A DNA stretch of 64,000 nt from CAZBMD01 sp964493325. GTDB lineage: Bacteria; Babelota; Babeliae; Babelales; RVW-14. The DNA lies in assembly GCA_964493325.1 (NCBI GenBank), contig CAZBMD010000003.1, positions 62,001 to 126,000 on the forward strand, in the 5' to 3' direction. The notes under the pieces were generated by a model, which was given only the letters and a program-made list of their open reading frames with translations, was not told where the DNA came from and did no database searches. This document shows positions 9,223-17,793 of this stretch, piece by piece. The position numbers and the translations under genes are program-made. Numbering within the stretch: the first letter of the stretch is position 1; every line of letters starts with the position of its first letter.

Positions 9223-9876
9223 ATGAACAAAGTAAGACTTATACTAGCAGCTGCACTGGTTCTTCCTAGTCTGCTTGTCGGTATGCACAATAACGATGAT
9301 CGTGTGGCTTATGAATCTGAGATGATTGAGAAAATCAAGCCGCTCCTTGCGTTGCAAGACGTTGTTTTTAATGAAGTTTTGACCGAGTATCCAGATGAGG
9401 GTGCAGCTTTGAACCGGTTTGTTATGAATGTTCATGAACATTGTGTTGGCTCAAGCAATCAAATGTGTGCAGACTGTCATCTTTTGTTGCAGACAACGGT
9501 TAAGCTTGTAAAACCCTTATTGCAAGATATTAATAAGAATTTACAGCAGGTTGAGCTTATGAATAATGTAGATCGCGATCATTATTCAGGGAATTTATTG
9601 CCTGCTGTTGCAGGTGTTGCATGGATAGAGCCGCGTACAGTTATATTACATGGGAGATCGATTGCTTTTTTAGTACAAGCAGGTTTTTGGTCAATTTATC
9701 ATACTGATCCTGATATTGCCTTATATGGTTGTTATGCTTTGGTAGCGTGCTTGATTGGAGCGGTTTTTAGCATGCGAACAGCTCCTGTCCCTTCGAGTGT
9801 AATAACTATGCAAGTGCTATATTGTCTAATCCTTGCAAATTTTCAAAATTATTTTGATAGAACCGGCGATAATTGA
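9223..9876 (+). CDS. Exported membrane protein, HxxC/CxxC family, paralogue 4
   Basis: 217 residues from the ATG at 9223. It has a signal peptide ending around V-G-M-H-N-N-D, then V-H-E-H-C, seven residues, C-A-D-C, L-L-L-Q-T-T-V (residues ~71-93). Two hydrophobic segments lie in the C-terminal half, the second with A-L-Y-G-C as in paralogue 3. It carries a ~20-residue insertion after the cysteine motif compared with paralogue 3. It is convergent with the nucleotide transporter gene; a bidirectional terminator lies between them. Function unknown; export to the envelope or host interface is inferred from the signal peptide. Confidence 0.75.
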   Translation: MNKVRLILAAALVLPSLLVGMHNNDDRVAYESEMIEKIKPLLALQDVVFNEVLTEYPDEGAALNRFVMNVHEHCVGSSNQMCADCHLLLQTTVKLVKPLLQDINKNLQQVELMNNVDRDHYSGNLLPAVAGVAWIEPRTVILHGRSIAFLVQAGFWSIYHTDPDIALYGCYALVACLIGAVFSMRTAPVPSSVITMQVLYCLILANFQNYFDRTGDN

Positions 9877-9929
9877 ATTGTTTAAATGACTTTGATTGCG
9901 ATGGGTTGATAAGCAGGATGGTGAGTAAG

Positions 9930-9995
9930 AAAAAAGGGCCGGTATTTTGTACCGACCCTTTTTTAAAATCTGAAGCAATGGATTATGAAATAATC
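9930..9995. repeat. Copy B of the 66-nt duplicated segment; bidirectional terminator
   Basis: This is the parental copy: it holds the genuine stop of the transporter gene (9983-9985) and a 9-bp hairpin 9936-9944/9950-9958 flanked by A6 and T6. The one mismatch is C-A on the plus strand but G-U on the minus strand, so the hairpin is stronger for minus-strand transcripts, matching its service to the transporter gene while also closing paralogue 4. Confidence 0.85.
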
Positions 9996-11284
9996 TTGCC
10001 TTCTTCGTTAAGCTTTTGGTTCGCTCTACCAACATAAAGAGCAAATAGAATCCAAATACCGATGATTCCCAATGAGATCATTGATCCAAAGAACATCAAA
10101 TCGGTCATTGTGGTAAAGAAAGAGTTAACGTATGAACCGCCTGCTTTTGCAGATCGTCCACCAAATCCGTCAATCCAGCCTTTAGCTTTATATTTAACGT
10201 CTTTGCTTGTTGGGATGTACATAATTTCTTTACATGGATTGTTAAGCGCATAGCTCAAGCCTTTGATAGTAACCATGGCGCCGAAAAGAGCCCATAGTGA
10301 AGGAGGGCTTAGCCATACGTACAATACAACGGTTGCAACAGCGATTGGGAACATAACCAAGCAGAAGGTCAAGCCAAAACGTCTAATGAAAAATGATGTA
10401 CCGATTAAAGCAAACAACAATGCAAGGGTATTTGCACTTTGTGCGAATAGGCCAAGGAATTGAGCGATTTTTTCAGGTGTGTGATACACTTCGTCAGCCG
10501 CAAATTTCATTTGATAATCAAGAATTGTTCCAACAACTTCGTACAAAGTTGCTACACCAAGGATACCGATAAGATAAGGCTTGGTGAAAAGAAGTTTTAA
10601 ACCTTCAAGAAAGCCTGTTGATTTTTTATCAGCAACGCTATCAACTGTTGAACTTGGAAAAGCTCTTGTGAACATAACGATCAAAGGAACAACGGTAGCA
10701 ATACCGATACCAACGATTGCTGCAAGTTGTGGCATACCAATAATTTCTGCGTATGTTGCAAGAGTAGGACCTGCAATTGCGCCAACCTGAGCACCAGCAA
10801 TAATCAGCGAGTAGCCGCGTTTTGCAGATGATTGATCAGAGGTACTTGCGACAAAGGACCAAAATAGAGGAACTGTCAAAGAGCCAAAGCTTTCAATTCC
10901 CAAGTAAATAATCCAGCCAAGAACTCGTGTTGGAGCTGCAGCTGTATTAGCAAGTCCAATGGTTGGATGAGTAAGGAAATAAGCAATTGAAAAGAACACC
11001 AGCGCATAAAATGAGCAGATTACGTAAAACAATTGATGTTTTTTGAAAATATCAACAAGTTTTGAGTAGCACAAAATGAGTGTTGCAACAACAACGAAGG
11101 AAGCCATTTTTGCGTAAGGGATCCAGAGCTTTCCAACAATTTTCATGAAAAGAGCATCTTTCAGCGGTCTCATCAACCAGTAGGTACCGATGATGAACAA
11201 AAAGGTCAGGGAAAGCATCCCGTATTTTTTTATGTCTTCTTTTGACAGATCGCCCCAGAGATATTGCAATGACTTAGACAGCAT
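9983..11284 (-). CDS. Tlc-type nucleotide (ATP/ADP) transport protein 1
   Basis: 433 residues with about 11-12 hydrophobic segments, the usual size for the Tlc/NTT family that exchanges host ATP for ADP or imports other nucleotides across the bacterial inner membrane. Family landmarks: near the N-terminus G-x-Y-W-L-M-R-P-L-K-D-x-L-F; in the C-terminal half N-x-P-C-K-E-x-x-Y-I-P-T-S and Y-K-A-K-x-W-I-D-G-F-G. AAGGAG lies 9 nt before the start. A second transporter gene lies 213 nt upstream on the same strand. Substrate (ATP/ADP exchange or another NTP) cannot be told from sequence; energy parasitism is the usual role of at least one member. Confidence 0.93.
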   Translation of the reverse strand: MLSKSLQYLWGDLSKEDIKKYGMLSLTFLFIIGTYWLMRPLKDALFMKIVGKLWIPYAKMASFVVVATLILCYSKLVDIFKKHQLFYVICSFYALVFFSIAYFLTHPTIGLANTAAAPTRVLGWIIYLGIESFGSLTVPLFWSFVASTSDQSSAKRGYSLIIAGAQVGAIAGPTLATYAEIIGMPQLAAIVGIGIATVVPLIVMFTRAFPSSTVDSVADKKSTGFLEGLKLLFTKPYLIGILGVATLYEVVGTILDYQMKFAADEVYHTPEKIAQFLGLFAQSANTLALLFALIGTSFFIRRFGLTFCLVMFPIAVATVVLYVWLSPPSLWALFGAMVTIKGLSYALNNPCKEIMYIPTSKDVKYKAKGWIDGFGGRSAKAGGSYVNSFFTTMTDLMFFGSMISLGIIGIWILFALYVGRANQKLNEEGKIIS

Positions 11285-11419
11285 AGAGTAAAACTCCTTA
11301 CCTAAAAAATGGTGAAATATGTTAACGATATACTACGACAAATTAATACGTTTCATGAATTAAAAAGCGATATAAAAATATTCAAAAATCTACGCGCATC
11401 TGGCTTTTTATTACTATTC

Positions 11420-11428
11420 AGTATAGCA
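11420..11428 (-). promoter_or_regulatory. Extended -10 promoter of transporter 1
   Basis: On the minus strand reads TGC-TATACT within TTTTGCTATACTGA, about 136 nt before the start codon at 11284; the match to the helicase promoter covers 13 bases. The -35 region is poor. The long leader (~130 nt) is AT-rich with no clear structure. Confidence 0.45.
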
Positions 11429-11497
11429 AAATTAAAAAAATAGTAAGAAAAATCGATGTTTTCAGTTAGAAAGAATATATCTGACGGCATACTAGAC

Positions 11498-12835
11498 TTA
11501 CTCAATCATTTTATTTTGATCAACTGTTTTCTTAAATTTTGTACCGATAATGCCTGCCATAACAGACCAAACAGCAATCAGCCCTAGAGCTAGGCCACCG
11601 GTCAAAGAAACAAAGGTTCCAACCCAATCGTTTGCGGTAGCTCCAGCTGCTTTTGCAAAGCGGAGCCCAAACATGTCAATCCATGCTTTTGATTTGTACT
11701 TAATATTGCGTGAGGTTGGAATGTAGAGCACCTCTTTTGCTGGTTGATTGAGTGCGTAATTAAGTGCTTTTGCAATAAGCATAACGCAGAATATTGATCC
11801 AAGGGTAGGATAGAAAAGGTACCCAAGGATTGAAAGCCCAAGAAGTATTGGATATGAAATAAGACAAAAACGAATGCCGAATATGCGCTGAAAGAAGGAG
11901 GTTCCAACAAGGCCAAATAGACAAGCAATAATTTGTACGCAGAAGGCGAAGTTAAAGAGGAACCGATTGACCATGCCAGGGTCTGAATATGTTTGAGAGA
12001 CCAACAGATTCATCTGAAAGCCCATCATGGTTGATATAATTTCTTGAAAGCAAATAAGGCCAAAGATTCCTGCAACATACGGTTGGGTGAACAAAAGCTT
12101 GAGTCCATCAAAAAACCCAATAATAGCTTCTGGTTGCGTTATTTTATCTTGTCCAGAGCGATCTTGATAGCCTGCAAGTTGTTTTTTATCAACAGAGCGT
12201 TCAAGAATGAAGACGATTAAGCCAACAAGAAAGAACGTTAGGACGCACACTAGGATAATAAAAGGGGCTGTTTGGGCATAGCGCGTGGTGTCGTAGGACA
12301 AGATGTTACCCCAAATGGTGAATAACAGGCCGCCAAATTGTGTTCCAAAAATAATAAGCCCATACCCTTTCTTTGCCGACTCTGGTGTTGTTACATCATT
12401 GATGAACGACCAATAAAGCGATAGCATCAGAGAAATAAAGCTTTCTGCATACAGATACAGTATCCAGCCAAGCCATCGAGATGGATCCACGGTTGGATTT
12501 GCAAGGCCAATTGTTGGATGATACAAAAAGTACACAAGGGCAAGGCCGATAGCCCCATAAAATGTTATAAAGAGATAGATTAATTTTTCTTTAGAAACAA
12601 TGTCCACCAGCTTGGAATACATAAGTACCAAGGGGAAAAAGAGAATGAGTGAAGCTATCTTTGCTTTTGGGATATATGTTGATCCGACTATGTTTATAAA
12701 AATGCTATCTTTAAGTGTCTTGAGAGGCCACCAGGCGCCAATAAGGAAGAAGAAACCGGTTGCTAAAAGACTAAACTTTTTTAAATCTTCTTTGCTGAGA
12801 TCGCCCCATAGGATGCGAACAATTTTATGATACAT
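11498..12835 (-). CDS. Tlc-type nucleotide (ATP/ADP) transport protein 2
   Basis: 445 residues, polytopic, paralogous to transporter 1: N-terminal G-A-W-W-P-L-K-T-L-K-D-S-I-F, C-terminal N-Q-P-A-K-E-V-L-Y-I-P-T-S and Y-K-S-K-A-W-I-D-M-F-G. The R-P-L-K-D of transporter 1 is K-T-L-K-D here, and the two differ clearly through the middle, so they probably carry different nucleotides. It ends 213 nt before transporter 1 starts; that gap contains its own promoter, so the two can be transcribed separately. The ribosome site is weak (AGGGAA more than 12 nt upstream of the ATG). Confidence 0.93.
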   Translation of the reverse strand: MYHKIVRILWGDLSKEDLKKFSLLATGFFFLIGAWWPLKTLKDSIFINIVGSTYIPKAKIASLILFFPLVLMYSKLVDIVSKEKLIYLFITFYGAIGLALVYFLYHPTIGLANPTVDPSRWLGWILYLYAESFISLMLSLYWSFINDVTTPESAKKGYGLIIFGTQFGGLLFTIWGNILSYDTTRYAQTAPFIILVCVLTFFLVGLIVFILERSVDKKQLAGYQDRSGQDKITQPEAIIGFFDGLKLLFTQPYVAGIFGLICFQEIISTMMGFQMNLLVSQTYSDPGMVNRFLFNFAFCVQIIACLFGLVGTSFFQRIFGIRFCLISYPILLGLSILGYLFYPTLGSIFCVMLIAKALNYALNQPAKEVLYIPTSRNIKYKSKAWIDMFGLRFAKAAGATANDWVGTFVSLTGGLALGLIAVWSVMAGIIGTKFKKTVDQNKMIE

Positions 12836-13080
12836 AGTAAAAAAAATTCCCTAAAAGTGTATAAAAAATAAAAAGCTTTTACCGAACATTTACCGTATTC
12901 AACAAAAATAAAAAAATTTGTCTGTGTCTGAGAGCAGACACGATGAATTTTAGCATACAATGGTTCGGAAAAGCTTTATAAAAAGGACTACATAATCCTA
13001 CCAGAAGATGGATAATAGTCAATTGGCCTCTCTTGACTTAACTACTGCTCGTGATAACGTTATCCGATACAGAGGAGATC

Positions 13081-13111
13081 GCACGAAGAGTGCACATCTT
13101 TGCCATGTGCA
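13081..13111 (+). promoter_or_regulatory. Overlapping alternative hairpins before the rfbF ribosome site
   Basis: GCAC (13081-13084) can pair with GTGC (13090-13093), or TGCACAT (13091-13097) with ATGTGCA (13105-13111). The two share bases and exclude each other. AAAGGAG at 13114-13120 starts 2 nt after the second hairpin. A role in controlling the operon is speculative. Confidence 0.3.
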
Positions 13112-13127
13112 ACAAAGGAGATTGGTA

Positions 13128-14000
13128 ATGAAAAATTTCTCTATTCCCGTTGTTATTCTTGCAGGAGGTCTTGGAACTCGTTTACGAGAAGAGACCGAAT
13201 TTAGACCAAAACCAATGGTGCCTGTTGGTGGAAAACCTATTCTTTGGCACATCATGAAAATCTATGCTCACTACGGTTTTAATCGATTCATCGTCTGCTT
13301 GGGCTACAAGGGGGAAATGATCAAGGAGTATTTTTTGAACTATCATATTGATGGTGCAGATTTTACTATCAACACCAAAACTGGTGCAATTACCGAGCAC
13401 AATGTGAACGAAGATGAGTGGGAAATAACCCTTGTTGATACTGGTCAGGATTGCTTAACCGGTGGTCGTGTTGCACGCATTGCAAAATATATAGATACTC
13501 AAAATTTTTTATTAACCTACGGTGACGGCGTTGCGGACGTTAATATTGCGCAAGCAGTTGCGTTTCATCAGGCCCATAATAAGCTTGTGACGGTAACAGG
13601 TGTTAATCCCCCATCGCGATTTGGCAACCTTGAGCTCAAAGGAGACGCTATAACCGCATTTTCGGAAAAAAAGGGTTTAACCGAAGAGTGGGTTAATGGT
13701 GGATTTTTTGTCTGCAAGTCTGAATTTTTAAATTATTTATCGACTGACTCGTCTTGTATTCTTGAGCAAGAGCCGTTGCGCAAGGTTGCAAAAGATGAAC
13801 AGCTCATGATTTATAAGCACCATGGATTCTGGCAGTGTATGGATACCATCCGTGAGCATCAAAAACTGGAAGAGTTGTGGCAGAGCGGAGCTCCGTGGAA
13901 AGTGTGGCAAGATCGTGACTTTACACCGGCTACCAAAGATCTTGATGGAAGCCTTTTTTGTCATAAAGAAGATGTCTTTGCAGAAAAGGAGAGTTCATGA
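13128..14000 (+). CDS. rfbF: Glucose-1-phosphate cytidylyltransferase
   Basis: About 290 residues from the ATG at 13128; AAAGGAG lies 7 nt upstream and the family's N-terminus (P-V-V-I-L-A-G-G-L-G-T-R-L) starts just after it. The in-frame start at 13008 would add 40 residues with no homology value. It joins CTP and glucose-1-phosphate to CDP-glucose. Visible features: nucleotide-binding G-G-x-G-T-R-x-x-E-E-T, the K-P-M-V-x-V-G-G-K-P-I-L-W-H sugar nucleotidyltransferase segment, and Y-G-D-G-V-A-D for metal binding. First gene of a compact operon; its stop overlaps the next start (ATGA). Length matches the family (~257-290). Confidence 0.93.
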   Translation: MKNFSIPVVILAGGLGTRLREETEFRPKPMVPVGGKPILWHIMKIYAHYGFNRFIVCLGYKGEMIKEYFLNYHIDGADFTINTKTGAITEHNVNEDEWEITLVDTGQDCLTGGRVARIAKYIDTQNFLLTYGDGVADVNIAQAVAFHQAHNKLVTVTGVNPPSRFGNLELKGDAITAFSEKKGLTEEWVNGGFFVCKSEFLNYLSTDSSCILEQEPLRKVAKDEQLMIYKHHGFWQCMDTIREHQKLEELWQSGAPWKVWQDRDFTPATKDLDGSLFCHKEDVFAEKESS

Positions 14001-15055
14001 CCGTTGCAACTTCACTTAAGCCAGGATTTTGGAAAAATAGATCCGTTTTTGTTACCGGCGCCACAGGGCTTTTGGGGCCATGGCTCATTGCTGAATTGAT
14101 CAATCAAGAGGCTCAGGTTTTTGCATTAGTGCGTGATGTGATTCCCAATTCTCTTTTCTTTTTGCCCGATATTGCGGGAAAGGTTAATATCATTTACGGT
14201 GACCTTGATAATTTTAATCTGCTCCAGCGGGTGCTCAATGAGTACGCGATTGAGTCTGTTTTCCATTTGGGAGCACAAGCCATTGTCGGCGTTGCTAATC
14301 GGTCTCCTATTTCTACGTTCAAGTCCAATATAGAAGGGACGTGGAATCTGCTCGAAAGTTGTAGACTTTCTCCCTGGGTGCGCCGTGTTGTGGTTGCGTC
14401 GAGTGATAAGGCTTATGGCGCGCAAGAAAATTTGCCCTACACAGAAGAGTCGCCATTACAGGGTCGCTATCCTTACGATGCTTCAAAGAGTTGCGCTGAC
14501 CTTATTGCTCAGTCATATTTTCACACCTACAAGTTGCCGGTGTGTGTGACTCGATGTGGTAATTTTTTTGGAGGTGGAGATCTTCATTACAACCGCATTA
14601 TTCCGGGGACTATTCAGGCTGTGCTGCAGCAACAAGCGCCGATCATTCGATCAAACGGAAAATTTATTAGAGACTATATTTATGTAAAAGACGTGGTAGA
14701 TGCGTATTTGACGCTTGCCGAAAAAATGGATGATGCTTCAGTTGTTGGCGAGTGTTTTAATTTTAGCACCGATAAACCGTTTGCTGTGGTTGAAATTGTA
14801 GATGAAATTCTTGATCTGATGCAGGCATCGCATCTTGTTCCAATCGTACAAAATAATACCAGTAACGAAATTCCTGCTCAGCATTTATCTTCCGCAAAAG
14901 CAGAAAAAATGCTTGGATGGAAAGCCCGCTATGGTGTTAAGAATGGTCTTATTGAGACTATCGCTTGGTACCGTAACTTTTTTGCAGCATCAAGCTCGAC
15001 CAAAAATATTCAGCCAGCTCGTGCTCAGATGATGCAAGGAGGCATCGGGCTATGA
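13997..15055 (+). CDS. rfbG: CDP-glucose 4,6-dehydratase
   Basis: 352 residues; short-chain dehydrogenase/reductase fold. NAD-binding G-A-T-G-L-L-G at ~21-27; catalytic region S-S-D-K-A-Y-G followed by Y-D-A-S-K (Tyr-x-x-x-Lys). The S-D-K-A-Y-G version is characteristic of CDP-glucose 4,6-dehydratases as opposed to the T-D-E-V-Y-G of dTDP enzymes. Product: CDP-4-keto-6-deoxyglucose. Overlaps rfbF by 4 nt upstream and the glycosyltransferase by 4 nt downstream, so translation is coupled. No RfbH-type 3-dehydratase follows, so a 3,6-dideoxyhexose is not expected from these genes alone. Confidence 0.9.
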   Translation: MTVATSLKPGFWKNRSVFVTGATGLLGPWLIAELINQEAQVFALVRDVIPNSLFFLPDIAGKVNIIYGDLDNFNLLQRVLNEYAIESVFHLGAQAIVGVANRSPISTFKSNIEGTWNLLESCRLSPWVRRVVVASSDKAYGAQENLPYTEESPLQGRYPYDASKSCADLIAQSYFHTYKLPVCVTRCGNFFGGGDLHYNRIIPGTIQAVLQQQAPIIRSNGKFIRDYIYVKDVVDAYLTLAEKMDDASVVGECFNFSTDKPFAVVEIVDEILDLMQASHLVPIVQNNTSNEIPAQHLSSAKAEKMLGWKARYGVKNGLIETIAWYRNFFAASSSTKNIQPARAQMMQGGIGL

Positions 15056-15990
15056 AAAAGATATCGATTATTGTTGCCTGCTACAACGAGGCAAGTAACC
15101 TGCGTGAAATGCATCAGCGTGTTTCGGCGGTTATGAAAAATATGCCGACATACGATTATGAACTGGTGCTTATTGATAACGCGAGTACCGACAACTCGCG
15201 TATTATTTTTGATGAGCTTACAGAGCAGGATGACAAGGTTCATGTTCTTTTGATGTCGCGTAATTTTGGGTCTAATCAGCCAAGCCTTTTTGCTGGTATG
15301 ACTTATGCTCACGGTGATTGTACCATTGCAATCGACGGTGATTTGCAAGATCCTCCTGAGCTGATTCCCCAATTTGTAAAAAAATGGGAAGAAGGGTTTG
15401 ATGTTGTTTACGGTATCCGAAAAAAGCGTAAAGGCAGCATTCTTCGTCGGATTGGCTACACTTGTTTCTACCGTCTATTCAGATGGCTTTCTTACCTTGA
15501 TATCCCGCTTGATGCCGGAGATACCTGCCTGATTGATCGCAAAGTTTTGAATATCATTACCAAGCTTCCCGAAAAAGATCTTTATATTCGCGGCTTGCGT
15601 ACATGGGCTGGGTTTCGACAAACGGGTATTGAATATACGCGTGAGGACAGAGCTGGTGGAAAATCGAGCAACAGTTTTTTTGCCAATTTTTCTTGGGTCA
15701 AAAAAGCAATTGTTAATTTTTCGTACAAGCCTCTTGAATTTATTTCTCGCCTGGCAGCTGGAGCTGTCGTTGTCACCATTATTGCTGCCATGGTGTATTT
15801 GTATCTGCATTTTAAGCATGGATCCCCGCAAGGATTTTCAACGCTCTTAATGGTGATGTTTATTTTTGGAACCATTCAGTTGCTGGCGCTCAGTGTCATT
15901 GGCGAGTATTTGATTCGTATTTTTCAAGAGGTCAAGGGACGACCTACATATTTAATTAGCGAGGTTCTCCATAAAGGGCCAAAAAATTAA
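15052..15990 (+). CDS. GT2 polyprenyl-phosphate glycosyltransferase (GtrB/DPM1-like)
   Basis: 312 residues. GT-A fold signature I-I-V-A-C-Y-N-E-A at the N-terminus, S-x-N-F-G-S-x-Q-x-S, then D-G-D-L-Q-D-P-P-E (metal/nucleotide site), and two membrane helices near residues 233-290. This pattern fits enzymes that put a sugar from a nucleotide donor on undecaprenyl phosphate at the inner leaflet (GtrB, ArnC, dolichol-phosphate mannose synthase). Such products feed GT-C enzymes like the two GT-C-like proteins in this window. Translationally coupled to rfbG. Confidence 0.85.
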   Translation: MKKISIIVACYNEASNLREMHQRVSAVMKNMPTYDYELVLIDNASTDNSRIIFDELTEQDDKVHVLLMSRNFGSNQPSLFAGMTYAHGDCTIAIDGDLQDPPELIPQFVKKWEEGFDVVYGIRKKRKGSILRRIGYTCFYRLFRWLSYLDIPLDAGDTCLIDRKVLNIITKLPEKDLYIRGLRTWAGFRQTGIEYTREDRAGGKSSNSFFANFSWVKKAIVNFSYKPLEFISRLAAGAVVVTIIAAMVYLYLHFKHGSPQGFSTLLMVMFIFGTIQLLALSVIGEYLIRIFQEVKGRPTYLISEVLHKGPKN

Positions 15991-16002
15991 AAGGAGAGCA
16001 GT

Positions 16003-16998
16003 ATGAAGACGTATCTAGTTACTGGGGGAACTGGATTTATAGGATCAAATCTGATACGTAAACTTCTTTCACCTCGACATCTTATCCACGTTTTTGTTTC
16101 GCCAAATGATGATTTGTGGCGCATCAAAGATATCGTACACAATATAATTGTTCACTATATTGATTTGACAAATTTGACTGCTGTTTCGGCAGCTGTTATG
16201 TCGATCAAGCCAGAAGTTATTTTTCACCTTGCATCGTTTGGCGGTATGCCTGACGAAACTAGCCAAGAGACAATTTTTAAAGTTAATTTTTACGCATCCA
16301 TGAATTTATTTAATGCCTGCAAAAAAGCAAATTTTGATTGCTTTATTAACGCTGGTAGTTCTTCTGAATATGGAAAAAAAGATGTTCCCATGAGCGAAGA
16401 TTTGGTTCTTGAGCCGATCAGTGATTATGCTGTTGCGAAGGCTGCTTTCACACAATTCTTGTTTAAAGAAGCAATGTCAAACAAGTTACCGGTCTACACA
16501 ATAAGGCCGTTTTCTGTATACGGTGATCGCGAATTACAATCGCGCTTGATTCCAACCATTTTATTAAACTTAATTGTGCACAAACAGCTTCAACTTTCGT
16601 CGCCACATTTTGTGCGGGATTATATTTATATTGATGATATGGTTAACGCTTTACTGGCTCTTGAAAATAAAAAACCACGTGAGGCTTTTGTTTTTAATGC
16701 AGGGACTGGCGTTCAATCAACAATACAAGACGTTATTGAAGCAATTCAAACGTGGTGGCCAGAAGAAATTGCAGTTATTTGGGGCAAGCATGTACCTCGT
16801 CCGTGGGAGCCAACGCACTGGGCTGCAGATATTTCGCGCAGTAAAGAAATTTTACAGTGGAAGCCTCAATATTCTCTGACTGATGGGCTTGCCCGTGCAA
16901 TGAAGTGGTTCCAGCAAAATTCTCATCTGTATACTGAAAGGCAAATGCATCATGCAAAACCAAAACCAGACAACATTGTGCAGTCAGCAGCTTACTGA
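16003..16998 (+). CDS. NAD-dependent sugar epimerase/reductase
   Basis: 331 residues; extended SDR. T-G-G-T-G-F-I-G at ~7-14 binds NAD(P); catalytic S-S-S-E-Y-G and Y-A-V-A-K (Tyr-x-x-x-Lys). C-terminal R-D-Y-I-Y-I-D-D-M-V-N and substrate-binding strands are typical of nucleotide-sugar modifiers. Position right after CDP-glucose 4,6-dehydratase suggests it reduces or epimerises the CDP-4-keto sugar (as CDP-abequose/tyvelose enzymes do), but the exact reaction is not readable. AAAAGGAGAG precedes the ATG. Its 3' end overlaps the transketolase start by 47 nt. Confidence 0.85.
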   Translation: MKTYLVTGGTGFIGSNLIRKLLSPRHLIHVFVSPNDDLWRIKDIVHNIIVHYIDLTNLTAVSAAVMSIKPEVIFHLASFGGMPDETSQETIFKVNFYASMNLFNACKKANFDCFINAGSSSEYGKKDVPMSEDLVLEPISDYAVAKAAFTQFLFKEAMSNKLPVYTIRPFSVYGDRELQSRLIPTILLNLIVHKQLQLSSPHFVRDYIYIDDMVNALLALENKKPREAFVFNAGTGVQSTIQDVIEAIQTWWPEEIAVIWGKHVPRPWEPTHWAADISRSKEILQWKPQYSLTDGLARAMKWFQQNSHLYTERQMHHAKPKPDNIVQSAAY

Positions 16999-17791
16999 GC
17001 ATTTGCACGCACAGGCCAAGCAAGTGCGTTCTTCTATTGTGACGATGCTTACACAAGCAAAAAGCTCCCACTTGGGATGTTGTTTTTCAATTGCTGATAT
17101 TTTGACTGTTTTGTACAATTGCTTTCTTAATCGTGATCTTATTGTTCAGCAGGCTCCGGACAGAGATTATTTTATTTTGAGTAAGGGTCACAGTGCTGCA
17201 GCTTTGTATGCAACGCTTGCTTCAGTGAATATTATTCCTGCCGAAATTTTAAAATCGTATTACGCGGATGGCGGTGTTCTTGGCGGACATCCTATGAAGG
17301 GGTCATTGCCAGGTGTTGAGTCGAGTACCGGTTCGTTGGGGCATGGACTTTCTATGGGGGTTGGTCTTGCGTATGCTGCAAAAGTAGACGGGCTTAAAAA
17401 CAAGATTTATGTGCTTGTTGGCGATGGAGAAAGTCAGGAGGGTTCGATGTGGGAGGCAATTATGATGGCCGCCCGATTTAAACTTAATAACCTTGTGCTC
17501 ATTGTTGACTACAACAATTTGCAAGGACTTGATGCAACCGATGACTTGGTACCTGGAACATGGCAGGATAAGTTTGCAGCGTTTGGGTGGAACGTGACAT
17601 CAATTGATGGACACAATGTTGGCGAAATATTTACTGCATTTTCTCATGTTGGAAAAACAGATAAACCTGATGTGATTATCGCTCACACAACCAAAGGTCG
17701 AGGTGTTACTTTTATTGAAAATAAAATTGAGTGGCATTATAAATCATTTTCTGCCGATCAGTATATTCAAGCTCAAAAGGAGCTTTGCTAA
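16952..17791 (+). CDS. Transketolase-like N-terminal (TPP-binding) subunit
   Basis: 279 residues, the size of the stand-alone N-terminal half of split transketolases. S-K-G-H-S-A-A-A-L-Y, G-S-L-G-H-G-L-S-x-G and the thiamine-diphosphate motif starting G-D-G-E-S-Q-E-G and ending Y-N-N-L-Q-G are intact. It works with the next gene, which supplies the C-terminal half. In this sugar-nucleotide operon the pair probably transfers a two-carbon ketol unit onto a keto-sugar rather than serving the pentose phosphate pathway; that is inference from context. The start at 16952 overlaps the epimerase gene by 47 nt; a TTG eight codons later is possible. Confidence 0.88.
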   Translation: MQNQNQTTLCSQQLTEHLHAQAKQVRSSIVTMLTQAKSSHLGCCFSIADILTVLYNCFLNRDLIVQQAPDRDYFILSKGHSAAALYATLASVNIIPAEILKSYYADGGVLGGHPMKGSLPGVESSTGSLGHGLSMGVGLAYAAKVDGLKNKIYVLVGDGESQEGSMWEAIMMAARFKLNNLVLIVDYNNLQGLDATDDLVPGTWQDKFAAFGWNVTSIDGHNVGEIFTAFSHVGKTDKPDVIIAHTTKGRGVTFIENKIEWHYKSFSADQYIQAQKELC

Positions 17792-17793
17792 TC

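Noticed and set aside
13008..13127. N-terminal extension of rfbF to 13008
   Set aside because: The residues match nothing expected of the family; the ATG at 13128 has a good ribosome site at the right distance.
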